From Desulfonema magnum (GTDB lineage Bacteria > Desulfobacterota > Desulfobacteria > Desulfobacterales > 4be13): DNA of 64,000 nucleotides. The stretch is taken from assembly GCF_017377395.1 (NCBI RefSeq), contig NZ_CP061800.1, positions 5,043,633 to 5,107,632 of the forward strand, read 5' to 3'. Position 1 is the first letter of the stretch; each line of letters starts with the position of its first letter. The position numbers were made by a program, and so were the translations under genes. Shown here piece by piece: positions 34,984-44,505 of this stretch. The notes beneath the pieces are model-generated. The model did no database searches and was not told the origin of the DNA. It saw nothing but the letters and a program-made list of their open reading frames with translations.

Positions 34984-37179
34984 TCATCCGTCGGAAAACC
35001 CGGGAAACCGAACCTGCCCTTGCATGATATTTTTCAATGTCTTCTCTTCTTCCTCTCTGGCGCAGGAAATTAATTTCGGGATATCTATGATCAGCGCCAC
35101 TGTTCCGTTTCCCATAATTGTCGCACCTGAAATACCATCAGCATCCTGATAATTTTTATCAAGCGATTTAATCACCGCCTGGATATTACGGATAATTTTA
35201 TCTACCACAATTCCCACCCGAAAATTATCAGTTTTTACAATGACAATTTGTTCCTCAGAGGAGGGCTTCTCTGCTGATATATTGAACAGCTCACGCAAAC
35301 GGATGAAGGGAATCAGACCATCCTTCTCCTGGATCATATTTCGCCCATGGCTCTTCTCAACAAGGTCTTTCGTCAACATTGCACATTTTTCCACCTGAAG
35401 CAAGGGCAGAACAAAAAGACTTCCGCCGACATCAGTCAGCAGACTGTCTATTATAGCCAATGTGAGAGGAAGGGAAAGGCTGATACGCAGATAATGTCCT
35501 TTTTTGCTTGTCAGTTGAACAGACCCGCCCAGAGAATCAACTTCGCGTTTCACCACATCCAGTCCCACACCCCGTCCTGATACATTTGTTACTTGTCCGG
35601 CGGTGGAAAACCCGGGGGTAAAGACCAGCGCAAAGAGTTCCTGTTCGGAAAGTTCCGCATCTTCTGAAATCAGTCCTTTTTCCACTGCCTTTGTTCGGAT
35701 AACTTCCGGATCCATTCCCATACCGTCATCTTCGACGCTGATAATCACCCGGTCGCCTTTATGGGCGGCTGTCAGGCGAATCGTTCCTTTCCGAGATTTG
35801 TCAAAGTGTTTCCGTTCTTCTGGTGAGCGTATGCCGTGGTCAATACTGTTTCGGACCAGATGCACAAGCAGATCATCCAGGCGTTCAATAATGGTCTTGT
35901 CCAGTTCAGTTTTGGCACCGTCGGTGACCAGTTGGATATCTTTTCCCAGTTCCGCAGACAGGTCGCGTACAAGACGTCTGAATTTTCCGAAAATGGTTCC
36001 GATGGGTAACATGCGCATATTGAGCGCACACTCCCGCAGATCAGCAGTCAGCCGTTCCAATATTTCAACGGGATTCGCGAGTTCTTTTATCATTTGTTCC
36101 AATCGTTCAGAAGGAGGAGACTGTTTCATATCCTCAAAATCATCTTCAACAGTGCTGATTTGCGAAATACGCGCCTGAGTCATCACCAGTTCTCCCACAA
36201 GACTGATCAGCTTATCAAGCTTATGCGATGACACTCGGACGTTGGCAGTCCTTACTTTTGTTTTTTGTTTATTCGCGGCTTTTTGCTCATTTAAGGCTGA
36301 TTTTATCTTGTCCGGCGATATGGTTCCTGATTCAATGAACAATTCTCCTATTCGGTTCTGATGGGGTATCAGAACCTTATTGATTTCTTCCGGAGTGGTG
36401 TCCCCGCGTTCAACAAGAATATCGCCTAAACGGGGGACAAGGTCGTCCTGTTCCGTTGTAGCGTCTTTCATAATTTCTTCAATTGTAATCAGGCTGTTCT
36501 CTTCAACGAAAATAAAAACATCTTTAATAGTATTAATGCCTAGCGATGTTGTAAGGCTGATATCCCAAAAAAGATAGCAATGATGAGGAATCAGTTTGTC
36601 AAGTGTCGGAATCTCTTCGGTCAGGGCTACGACCCTACATTCACCAAGATTGCTGAGTTCGTTCAGGAGCGGCGCGGGATCCGTCCCTGTTTTTATAATA
36701 TCGGGGACAGGGCGAAATCGGATGCGATAGGTTGTTTCATGTTCTTCCACGCTTGTTTCAGATTCAACGGTTTTCTCACCCACATGTTCCTCATCCGGAA
36801 CCAGACGTTTCAGAGCGGAAATTAATTTATTACGGATTGCGACATCAATAACCATTCCTGTATCATCGGCCGCGTCCAACATCATTTTTATCTGATCCCT
36901 TGAAGCAAGGACCAGATTTATAAGGTTGTCAGTCACAGATATCTTGTCGTTCCGAACATGATCAAGAACAGTCTCCACATGATGAGCAAACCTGGCGATA
37001 TCATTGAACCCGAACATGGCTCCGGAACCTTTTATGGTATGCATGGATCGGAACAGACGATTAACAAACTCTCTGTTATGAGGGTTTTGTTCCAAGTTCA
37101 GAATGGTTTCTTCGATATCATTCAGGAGTTCCTCTGCCTCCTGACGATATGTCTCAATGTACATGTCTGTCTTACTCAT
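34984..37179 (-). CDS. cheA: Chemotaxis histidine kinase CheA
   Basis: A 731-residue CheA. The phosphoryl-accepting histidine is H47 in the Hpt domain (RSMHTIKGSGAMFGF). A P2-like segment follows (about residues 150-235). Residues near 243-300 contain LGDILVERGDTTPEEINKVL and IGELFIESGTISPDKIKSAL, two short helical repeats of the kind seen at GspE/MshE N-termini. Then come the dimerisation domain (RVSSHKLDKLISLVGELVMT), the ATPase domain (HLVRNSIDHGIRSPEER, FTPGFSTAGQVTNVSGRGVG) and a C-terminal CheW-like domain. AGGAAG precedes the ATG. CheY, CheR and CheB are not in the window. Confidence 0.94.
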   Translation of the reverse strand: MSKTDMYIETYRQEAEELLNDIEETILNLEQNPHNREFVNRLFRSMHTIKGSGAMFGFNDIARFAHHVETVLDHVRNDKISVTDNLINLVLASRDQIKMMLDAADDTGMVIDVAIRNKLISALKRLVPDEEHVGEKTVESETSVEEHETTYRIRFRPVPDIIKTGTDPAPLLNELSNLGECRVVALTEEIPTLDKLIPHHCYLFWDISLTTSLGINTIKDVFIFVEENSLITIEEIMKDATTEQDDLVPRLGDILVERGDTTPEEINKVLIPHQNRIGELFIESGTISPDKIKSALNEQKAANKQKTKVRTANVRVSSHKLDKLISLVGELVMTQARISQISTVEDDFEDMKQSPPSERLEQMIKELANPVEILERLTADLRECALNMRMLPIGTIFGKFRRLVRDLSAELGKDIQLVTDGAKTELDKTIIERLDDLLVHLVRNSIDHGIRSPEERKHFDKSRKGTIRLTAAHKGDRVIISVEDDGMGMDPEVIRTKAVEKGLISEDAELSEQELFALVFTPGFSTAGQVTNVSGRGVGLDVVKREVDSLGGSVQLTSKKGHYLRISLSLPLTLAIIDSLLTDVGGSLFVLPLLQVEKCAMLTKDLVEKSHGRNMIQEKDGLIPFIRLRELFNISAEKPSSEEQIVIVKTDNFRVGIVVDKIIRNIQAVIKSLDKNYQDADGISGATIMGNGTVALIIDIPKLISCAREEEEKTLKNIMQGQVRFPGFSDG

Positions 37180-37793
37180 TTTTACTTCCTAATCACTGTT
37201 TTTTATCTGTTTTGATTTTCTCAGCATTAATACCCGGAATATCAGGCTCTGCTTCAAATGGATTCATTATGACATTTATTTTTTTAGGTGAACCAGTGGG
37301 CTAAAATAAAGACTATACCGCAATTTTATTATTAAGTCTTCAGAAAATTGACGAACAGCCGGAAATTAAAAACTGATAAGCGGGTTATTTACGACAATAT
37401 ATTGACTTATAACCTATTCATTTTAAAATAACTTCATCATAAGGCCAAATAAGTTCGGGGCAGCATATTTTTTTGAGAAAATTAATACGGTGTTTTTTGA
37501 AATTCCCTATATTTTTTGGGAATACTCTGCGGATGTAATTAAAAGTGTTAGGTTTCAAAATTATTGGATAGCTACCGTATTTAATTTCAGATAGTTATAT
37601 CTATGAATGGGCTTTACCTAACACTTTTAATTACACCCATACTCTGCTGTAAATGAAATTTTCATATTGCTTTTATGCAATATTCATGTTATATTAATTA
37701 ATTTTTTTTATTTTTGACTCTCATTTAAAGGCGTTGTCTGTTCACGAATACAGAAAAAGGTTCAGGGAAAGAACTAACAGTTTTGGTTGAAAA
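37180..37793. other. Intergenic region with a long inverted repeat
   Basis: AT-rich, with no supported gene. An inverted repeat has GTAATTAAAAGTGTTAGGT near 37536 and its complement ending near 37638. The remainder shows no other structure that I can support. Confidence 0.6.
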
Positions 37794-38354
37794 ATGAAAA
37801 CAAGATGCAAATGGGCGGGTGATGATCCGTTGTATATCCGATACCATGACACAGAATGGGGCGTTCCGGTGCATGATGACCAGAAATTGTTCGAATTTCT
37901 TATTTTGGAAGGCGCACAGGCCGGTTTAAGCTGGATAACCATCCTGAAGAAGCGTGAAAATTACAGGAATGCTTATGACAATTTTAATCCTCGGAAAATA
38001 GCTGGGTACGATGCTGATAAAATTAAGTCACTTCTGACAGACAAAGGCATTATTCGGAACAAACTCAAGATTGAATCAGCGATTCAGAACGCCAAATCAT
38101 TTCTGGCCGTTCAAAAGGAATTTGGCAGCTTTGACGCTTATATCTGGCAGTTTACGAGAGGTGAGGCAATAAAAAACCAATGGAAAACTCAGGAGGAAAT
38201 TCCTTCAAAAACAAAAGCCTCCGTTGCCATGAGCAATGATCTGAAAAAAAGAGGCTTTAAATTTACAGGCCCGACAATCTGCTATGCGTTTATGCAGGCC
38301 GTGGGCATGGTAAATGATCATATTATTGATTGTTTTCGATATCATGAGGTTTAA
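37794..38354 (+). CDS. tag: DNA-3-methyladenine glycosylase I
   Basis: A 186-residue alkylation-repair glycosylase that removes 3-methyladenine. It has the family core CKWAGDDPLYIRYHDTEWGV and FEFLILEGAQAGLSWITILKKR. The zinc-snap residues are present: C5, H18 and the C-terminal pair H and C in VNDHIIDCF. The length is normal. The start lacks a strong Shine-Dalgarno sequence. It is not visibly in an operon. Confidence 0.95.
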   Translation: MKTRCKWAGDDPLYIRYHDTEWGVPVHDDQKLFEFLILEGAQAGLSWITILKKRENYRNAYDNFNPRKIAGYDADKIKSLLTDKGIIRNKLKIESAIQNAKSFLAVQKEFGSFDAYIWQFTRGEAIKNQWKTQEEIPSKTKASVAMSNDLKKRGFKFTGPTICYAFMQAVGMVNDHIIDCFRYHEV

Positions 38355-38591
38355 GTTTTTTTGTCGGACAAATGCCGGAGAATGCCGGACCGGGTTTGCA
38401 ACCCCATCCGGAAACGTCAGACCCTGTCCGACAGAACTAACAAAAATCATTGCAAAGACAGGGGGACTCCCTGTCTTTTTACCGATGTTCGAAAAAACTC
38501 ACGGAAGCATTCGCAAAGCTTCCTGAAGTGGGCGCACCCTGTTTGCGACATCTGCGTCTGAATCCGCCCTTTTTGGGCGAAAGAAAAAAGA

Positions 38592-39557
38592 ATGGAATCT
38601 TTTCAGGACAAACTTAAAACCGGACTGACATCTGGTATGAACAAAGGCTGGAGCGGGTTTATCTGGATGCTCAAAATCCTTATTCCCATATCCTTTTTTA
38701 CCGTGCTTCTTGACTATAGCGGCTGGATAAACAGAATTTATTTTCTTCTGGAACCTGCCATGAACCTGCTGAATCTTCCGCCTATGGCAGCCCTGCCGCT
38801 TATTGTGGGGATGCTCACCGGAATTTACGGTGGCATCGCAGCTATGATCATGCTCCCCTTTTCCACAGAGCAGATGACGCTGATGGCGATTTTCCTTCTG
38901 ATTTCGCATAATCTTATTCAGGAAGGAATTATTCAGGGAAAATCCGGGATGAATCCCATTAAAGCAACGGTTTTCCGGCTCACTGCTTCGGTGGTAACGG
39001 TGATCATTGTTGCCCAGTTTTTTCATCCTGAGCCGGCAGCTTCGACAGGAGCGGGCGCATCTTTTTCAAATGCCAAGCCTCTCATAATCATGCTGAAGAC
39101 CTGGGGCATTGAAACTGCATATCTCAGCGTCAAAATATTTGTCATCATCCTGAGCCTGATGATGCTTCTCGGAATAATGAAGAGCTTTAACCTTATTCAG
39201 CGTATTGTCAGCGCGCTGAACCCGCTTTTAAGAATATTCGGACTTGACCGAAGTGTAGGCATATTGTGGCTTACAGCCTCTGTATTCGGGCTTGCATACG
39301 GGGCAGCCGTTATTGTTGAAGAAGTAAAAGAAGGGCATCTTACCAACGAAGAACTGACAAAACTTCATCTTTCAATCGGTATTAATCATTCGCTGGTGGA
39401 AGACCCTTCCCTTTTTCTGTCTCTTGGGATCAGTCCGTTCTGGCTCTGGATACCGAGGATTATCACAGCAATTTTGGCGGTGCATCTGATGGGACTGTGG
39501 CAACGGATAAAACCCCGGAAGAAATCGTTTGAATTGATTCAGGAATCTGTAAAATAA
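38592..39557 (+). CDS. Nucleoside-recognition (Gate) domain membrane protein
   Basis: A 321-residue membrane protein of the Gate/nucleoside-recognition family related to SpmA, SpmB and the FeoB gate. Two similar halves are seen: AALPLIVGMLTGIYGGIAAM in the first, and GILWLTASVFGLAYGAAVIV in the second, each with several hydrophobic helices. NHSLVEDPSLF lies near the end. The substrate is not known; such proteins occur without nucleoside-specific context. A GGGTTTGCAACCCC-type repeat occurs upstream at about 38390-38410. Confidence 0.78.
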   Translation: MESFQDKLKTGLTSGMNKGWSGFIWMLKILIPISFFTVLLDYSGWINRIYFLLEPAMNLLNLPPMAALPLIVGMLTGIYGGIAAMIMLPFSTEQMTLMAIFLLISHNLIQEGIIQGKSGMNPIKATVFRLTASVVTVIIVAQFFHPEPAASTGAGASFSNAKPLIIMLKTWGIETAYLSVKIFVIILSLMMLLGIMKSFNLIQRIVSALNPLLRIFGLDRSVGILWLTASVFGLAYGAAVIVEEVKEGHLTNEELTKLHLSIGINHSLVEDPSLFLSLGISPFWLWIPRIITAILAVHLMGLWQRIKPRKKSFELIQESVK

Positions 39558-40087
39558 GGGTTTTTCTTTTTTGTGTTGCATCTTTTTCAAACTTACGGTA
39601 AAAAATTATGAAGGTGTTAAGTGTTAAGTGTCAGGTGTTAGGTGTCAGGTGTCAGGTGTCAGGTGTCAAGTGTCAGGTGTCAGGTGTCAGGTGTTAAGTG
39701 TTAGGTGTTAGGTGGTCGGTGGTAGCGAAGTCTCCGAAACTTTTATTTGGCTTTCTGGTAATTTGTTTTTAAACTTTTATTAAATTAAAACAGGTTTATA
39801 TTCGTATTTCACAGCATTTGAAAATGCACAAAAATTTTCCACATCAGGAAGGCAAAAAGTGTATTCGATCATAACCTCCTGAAATTGAATATTATATGAG
39901 ATACCACTCTTTATGGCGGACAAATACATAACGTGCTGTTATTCAGGAATATACTGTTTTCAACACAAAATACCAAAGAACCTTTTATTTCTTTTAAAAT
40001 TCAGCGATTAACACCTAACATCTAACACCTGACACCGACCACCTGACACTTTTATCCCATAAACATATTTATTTCAGGAAAATTTTA
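39558..40087. repeat. Intergenic region with heptamer tracts
   Basis: About 15 GTGTCAG/GTGTTAG heptamers run from 39611 to about 39715. The complementary orientation (ACACCTA/ACACCTG) appears at 40010-40050, before the fabH ribosome-binding site. Nothing else supportable lies between them. Confidence 0.8.
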
Positions 40088-41077
40088 ATGCAAGCAATGA
40101 TAACCGGAGTTGGCCATTTTACTCCTGAGCAAAGACTCACAAATCAAGATTTGGAAAAAATGGTGGATACAAATGATGAATGGATTATCTCCCGCACGGG
40201 AATAAAAGAAAGACGGATTCTGGAAAAAGGCAAAGGCACGTCATATATGGCTCTCAAAGCCGCACAGATGGTTCTTGACCAAAAAAATATGTCACCGGAT
40301 GAACTGGATTTAATTATTGTCGGCACTGTGACGCCTGATATGCCGGTCCCAAGCACTGCCGCATTTGTTCAAAAAGAGTTGAACGCCTCAAACTGCTGGG
40401 GATTTGATATTAATGCAGGATGTGCGGGGTTCATATATGCCCTGGCCACCGGATCTCAGTTTATTGAAACCGGAAAACATCAGAAAATCATGGTCATCGG
40501 GGCAGATAAAATGAGCGCGATTATTAATTATGAGGATCGTAACACCTGTGTAATATTCGGAGACGCGGCGGGCGCAGTTCTGTTGGAGCCTTCGGAAGAT
40601 GATGACCTCGGAATTGAGGATTTTATGCTTCGTCTCGATGGCTCGGGATGGAAATATCTGAATGTCGTTGGCGGCGGCAGCGAAACGCCTGCATCCCATG
40701 AGACCGTAGATAAAAAGAAACACTATCTTTATCAGGATGGCAAAACCGTCTTTAAAAATGCCATAATAGGGATGACCGATGTTTCGTCAAAGGTTATAGA
40801 AAGAAACGATCTTACAGCAAAAGACATAGACCTCCTTATCCCCCATCAGGCCAATATCAGAATTATTGACTCGGTCTCAAAAAGACTGAAAATTGATCGG
40901 GAGCGGGTTGTTGTCAACATAGAAAAGTACGGAAACACCACTGCGGGAACCATACCGGTCGCCATGTCCGAGGCGTATCAGAAAAAAATGATAAACCGGG
41001 GAGACCGGGTACTTGTCTCAGCATTTGGTGCGGGCTTTGCCTGGGGGAGCCTGCTGCTTAAATGGGCCATTGACTGA
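40088..41077 (+). CDS. fabH: Beta-ketoacyl-ACP synthase III (FabH)
   Basis: A 329-residue enzyme that condenses acyl-CoA with malonyl-ACP to start fatty-acid synthesis. The catalytic cysteine is C112 in NAGCAGF. The histidine and asparagine are in PHQANIRI and NTTAGTIPVA. The N-terminal NDEWIISRTGIKERR and C-terminal GAGFAWGSLLLKW are typical. AGGA precedes the ATG. It is alone: no acpP, fabD or plsX is adjacent. Related thiolase-fold enzymes of specialised metabolism cannot be fully excluded, but the match is normal for FabH. Confidence 0.93.
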   Translation: MQAMITGVGHFTPEQRLTNQDLEKMVDTNDEWIISRTGIKERRILEKGKGTSYMALKAAQMVLDQKNMSPDELDLIIVGTVTPDMPVPSTAAFVQKELNASNCWGFDINAGCAGFIYALATGSQFIETGKHQKIMVIGADKMSAIINYEDRNTCVIFGDAAGAVLLEPSEDDDLGIEDFMLRLDGSGWKYLNVVGGGSETPASHETVDKKKHYLYQDGKTVFKNAIIGMTDVSSKVIERNDLTAKDIDLLIPHQANIRIIDSVSKRLKIDRERVVVNIEKYGNTTAGTIPVAMSEAYQKKMINRGDRVLVSAFGAGFAWGSLLLKWAID

Positions 41078-41337
41078 CGGAATTTGGTGATTTGGTGATT
41101 TGGAATTTGTGATTTGGAATTTGTGATTAGGGAACTCGAAATAAATAACATACCCGATACAAAAAACGTAGGGTGGGTTCCGCTTCGCTCCGCCCACCCT
41201 ACATTTCCGGGTATTTTATTTTTGGGGAAATCCCTTACAGCTTTAATCGCCAATCACAAATTACCAGTCACAAATCACCAATCACAAATTACCAGTCACA
41301 AATCACAAATTACCAATTACCAAATTTCAGGCTGAAC
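41078..41337. repeat. Palindrome flanked by octamer repeats
   Basis: A GGGTGGG-type palindrome (41131-41235) is bounded on the left by GGTGATTT/GGAATTTGTGATT repeats (41083-41130) and on the right by AATCACAAATTACCAGTCAC-like repeats (41247-41325). The arms have opposite orientation, so the whole region can fold as one hairpin. A plus-strand frame runs through it into the kinase gene but consists of repeats. Confidence 0.85.
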
Positions 41338-42897
41338 GTGACCTTTCACGGATTAAAAATCAATATTTCGATAAACCTGGCGATGTTGTTAGGAATTGCC
41401 ATGATTCTCATTGATTTTGTGATGACCATGTCGGTGCAAAAAATTCTCCTTGAATCCGAGATTAGCAAAGGAAATCTTCTTCTCTCCGCAATTGAAACCC
41501 ATCTGATAAATTCCTCCGAATCATCGAAAAATAATATCACGAATTTGACGCCCTCTTCAGATTCAGGGACAAATTTCAATGTTCATCTGACTCATTTATC
41601 TGATGAATCAGGATGTTCCTGTGCTATGGTTCTGGATATAAATAAAAACCAGATATATTTCCACGGAACTGATTGCATGTTACAAGATAAACTTCAGGCG
41701 ATGACCAGTGAAACCATTGGTTCAGGAAAGCAAATAACCGAATCTTCCGGAACGATGTGGGGGGTTTTCCGAACGCAACGGCGATATCTGATTCAGGCAA
41801 AACCCTTGCTCCGGAAAGGAAATATTGTCGGGGGAACCGGAGTTGTCTTACCATTGGAAGGCATTTATGTGGCGTTGAGACGTGTCCAGCAAATTTTATT
41901 CATATATATTTTAATCAATACGTTTGTTCTCACGCTTATGGGCGTTCGCCGCCTGTCGAGGATCATTGTGAAGCCTTTGCACAGACTCCTGAAAAGAGCT
42001 GAAGATTACAGAGATGATGCGGATTTCTTTTTTACAGGTGAAAAAGGGGAGAATGAGTTCAGTCAGTTGTCAAAAGCATTGAACCGCATGTTAAAACGAA
42101 TTTCAGCAGACAAGGAAAAACTTCAGCTTACGGTACGGTCTCTTGAAAAGGCCAATGCTGATTTAAAACAGGCTCAGAAGGAGATTGTCCGGGCTGAAAA
42201 ACTGGCTTCCGTGGGAAGGCTGTCTTCGGGAATTGCCCATGAAATCGGTAATCCCATTGCCATTGTGACGGGCTATCTTGAATTGCTTCGGCGAGACGAT
42301 GTCGCGGATGATGAAAAAGACGAATTTATCAGCCGTGTGGAAGCTGAGATCAGCAGAATAAATACCATTATCCGACAGCTCCTTGATTTTTCAAGATCAT
42401 CTGACGGAGAGCCAAAAACGGTTTCTGTACATGAACTGATTGATGATATCACAAATATTCTTAATTTTCAGCCTTTAATGTCAGATATTGATGTGGAGCT
42501 TTCCCTTTCCGCAGAAGAAGATACCATTATCGCTGATCCTGAGCGACTGCGGCAGGTTTTTTTAAACCTGGCGATAAACGCCGCGGATGCGATTTCATCG
42601 CTTAAAGATTGCTCTGAGGGAAAGCTTATCATCAGCAGTGAAATGGCATCAGAGGGCGAAAATACGGATCATCGGCCCATGTTAAAATTAATGTTTACGG
42701 ATAATGGCTGCGGGATTTCAGAAGAAAATTTGGGAAATATTTTTGATCCTTTTTATACTACAAAAGACCCTGGAAAAGGTACCGGCCTGGGGCTTTCCGT
42801 TTCCTTCATGATTATTGAATCCCTGGGAGGAAAAATCAGAGCTGTCAGTGAACTGGGAAAGGGAACCCGTATGGAAATATATTTGCCGGTGATATGA
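41338..42897 (+). CDS. Sensor histidine kinase, NtrB/ZraS type
   Basis: A kinase of 519 residues from a GTG at 41338. Upstream frame is repeat-derived, so I did not use the ATG at 41173. Two membrane helices (ISINLAMLLGIAMILIDFVM and QILFIYILINTFVLTLMGV) bracket a periplasmic sensor, followed by HAMP, a dimerisation domain with the phospho-accepting H in GIAHEIGNPIAIVTGY, and an ATPase domain (NLAINAADAISS, FTDNGCGISEENLGNIFDPF and GKGTGLGLS). The type matches partners of sigma-54-dependent regulators. The cognate regulator gene begins 25 bases later, after a GAATTGA repeat. Confidence 0.93.
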   Translation: MTFHGLKINISINLAMLLGIAMILIDFVMTMSVQKILLESEISKGNLLLSAIETHLINSSESSKNNITNLTPSSDSGTNFNVHLTHLSDESGCSCAMVLDINKNQIYFHGTDCMLQDKLQAMTSETIGSGKQITESSGTMWGVFRTQRRYLIQAKPLLRKGNIVGGTGVVLPLEGIYVALRRVQQILFIYILINTFVLTLMGVRRLSRIIVKPLHRLLKRAEDYRDDADFFFTGEKGENEFSQLSKALNRMLKRISADKEKLQLTVRSLEKANADLKQAQKEIVRAEKLASVGRLSSGIAHEIGNPIAIVTGYLELLRRDDVADDEKDEFISRVEAEISRINTIIRQLLDFSRSSDGEPKTVSVHELIDDITNILNFQPLMSDIDVELSLSAEEDTIIADPERLRQVFLNLAINAADAISSLKDCSEGKLIISSEMASEGENTDHRPMLKLMFTDNGCGISEENLGNIFDPFYTTKDPGKGTGLGLSVSFMIIESLGGKIRAVSELGKGTRMEIYLPVI

Positions 42898-42922
42898 ATT
42901 GAGAATTGAGAATTGAGAATTG
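42897..42922. repeat. GAATTGA heptamer tract before a start codon
   Basis: About four copies of GAATTGA, or GAATTGAG, fill the space between the kinase stop and the regulator ATG at 42923, so no Shine-Dalgarno sequence is visible. Confidence 0.85.
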
Positions 42923-44341
42923 ATGAATAATACAACAGATATTAAGACTTCTCCGAAACGCCTCCTGATCATTGATGATGAGGAGAATATGCGTCATATG
43001 CTGAGTGTTTTGCTCAGAAAATCCGGCTATATTGCGGATACGGCGTCTGACGGACATGAAGGATTACAGATGACGGAAAAGACACAGTATGATTTTATTC
43101 TGTGTGATCTTAAAATGCCCCGGATGGGCGGAATGGCGTTTTTGAAATCCGCCAGGGACAGGTTAAAATCAACAACAGTGATCGTGATGTCTGCTTATGG
43201 GACCATTGATACAGCCATTGAGGCCATGAAGATGGGGGCTTATGATTATATTTCAAAGCCGTTCAAAACTGATGAAGTGTATCTTGCCCTTAAAAAAGCG
43301 GAAGAGCGGGAAAACCTGAGAAGAGAGAATTTTCAGCTGAAAGAGCGGATTCGGAAAATTGAAGAAAAATATAAATTCGGCAATATGGTGGCGAAAAGCC
43401 GGGCCATGAAATCTGTATTCAAGGTCGTGGAAAAGGCTGCTCAGTATGATAGCACGGTATTAGTGACCGGTGAAAGCGGAACTGGCAAAGAACTGGTTGC
43501 AAAAGGTATCCATTATGAAGGCACGAGAGCCAAAATGCCGTTTATCCCTGTGAACTGCGGCGGTGTCCCGGAGAGTTTGCTTGAAAGTGAGTTTTTCGGA
43601 TATAAAAAAGGAGCCTTTACCGGTGCTGACAGGAATAAAAAAGGGCTTTTTGAAGAAGCAGAGGGCGGCACAATTTTTCTTGACGAAGTCGGAGAAATGC
43701 CCCTGCCTCTCCAGATAAAATTCCTGCGGGTGCTACAGGAACAGGAAATAAGACCGGTTGGCGATTCAAAAATAAAGAAAATAGATGTCCGGGTCATTGC
43801 AGCGACATCTAAAAATCTGGAAGCTGAAGTGAAAAAAGGTTTGTTTCGTCAGGACCTTTTTTACAGATTAAATGTATTACCGGTGAAACTCCCGCCGCTC
43901 AGAGAACGAACCGAGGATATTCCGCTTCTGATTCAGCATTTTATTAACAGATTCAATAAAAAACTGGACAAAAACATAAAAGGCGTCGTCCCCGAGGTCA
44001 TGGCGATATTGCTGAAGCACCGGTGGCCCGGAAATGTCAGAGAACTGGAAAACATCATAGAAAGAGCATTTCTGCTCACAGAAGAAACCATGCTCTCAAA
44101 GGAAAATTTTCCTCCTGATATCGGAGCAGCATCAGATAAATGTATTTCTGACTCTGATCACGAACTGAGCGAATTGTTTGAAGGATACTCTCTGAAAGCC
44201 GCCCAGAAGATTTTGGAAAAAAAGATGATTACCCGTGCCCTCACTGCAACTGGCGGCAACCGGACAAAAGCAGGGCGACTGCTTGAAATCAGTCACCCTT
44301 CTCTTTTAAATAAAATTAAAATATATAATATTGAAATTTGA
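42923..44341 (+). CDS. Sigma-54-dependent response regulator, NtrC/ZraR type
   Basis: A 472-residue regulator. The receiver domain has the phospho-accepting aspartate in FILCDLKMPRMGG. The AAA+ domain has Walker A GESGTGKELVAKGIH, the sigma-54 contact GAFTGA in GYKKGAFTGADRNKKG, and the arginine-rich VLPVKLPPLRERTEDIP. A C-terminal Fis-type helix-turn-helix (RALTATGGNRTKAGRLLEIS) binds DNA. With the upstream kinase it forms a two-component pair. No regulated gene is identified here. Confidence 0.94.
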   Translation: MNNTTDIKTSPKRLLIIDDEENMRHMLSVLLRKSGYIADTASDGHEGLQMTEKTQYDFILCDLKMPRMGGMAFLKSARDRLKSTTVIVMSAYGTIDTAIEAMKMGAYDYISKPFKTDEVYLALKKAEERENLRRENFQLKERIRKIEEKYKFGNMVAKSRAMKSVFKVVEKAAQYDSTVLVTGESGTGKELVAKGIHYEGTRAKMPFIPVNCGGVPESLLESEFFGYKKGAFTGADRNKKGLFEEAEGGTIFLDEVGEMPLPLQIKFLRVLQEQEIRPVGDSKIKKIDVRVIAATSKNLEAEVKKGLFRQDLFYRLNVLPVKLPPLRERTEDIPLLIQHFINRFNKKLDKNIKGVVPEVMAILLKHRWPGNVRELENIIERAFLLTEETMLSKENFPPDIGAASDKCISDSDHELSELFEGYSLKAAQKILEKKMITRALTATGGNRTKAGRLLEISHPSLLNKIKIYNIEI

Positions 44342-44344
44342 AAC

Positions 44345-44500
<156 letters not shown>

Positions 44501-44505
44501 TTATC

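Noticed and set aside
41173..41337. N-terminal extension of the histidine kinase
   Set aside because: Encoded entirely by a palindrome and octamer repeats; a GTG at 41338 gives a normal membrane-anchor start.
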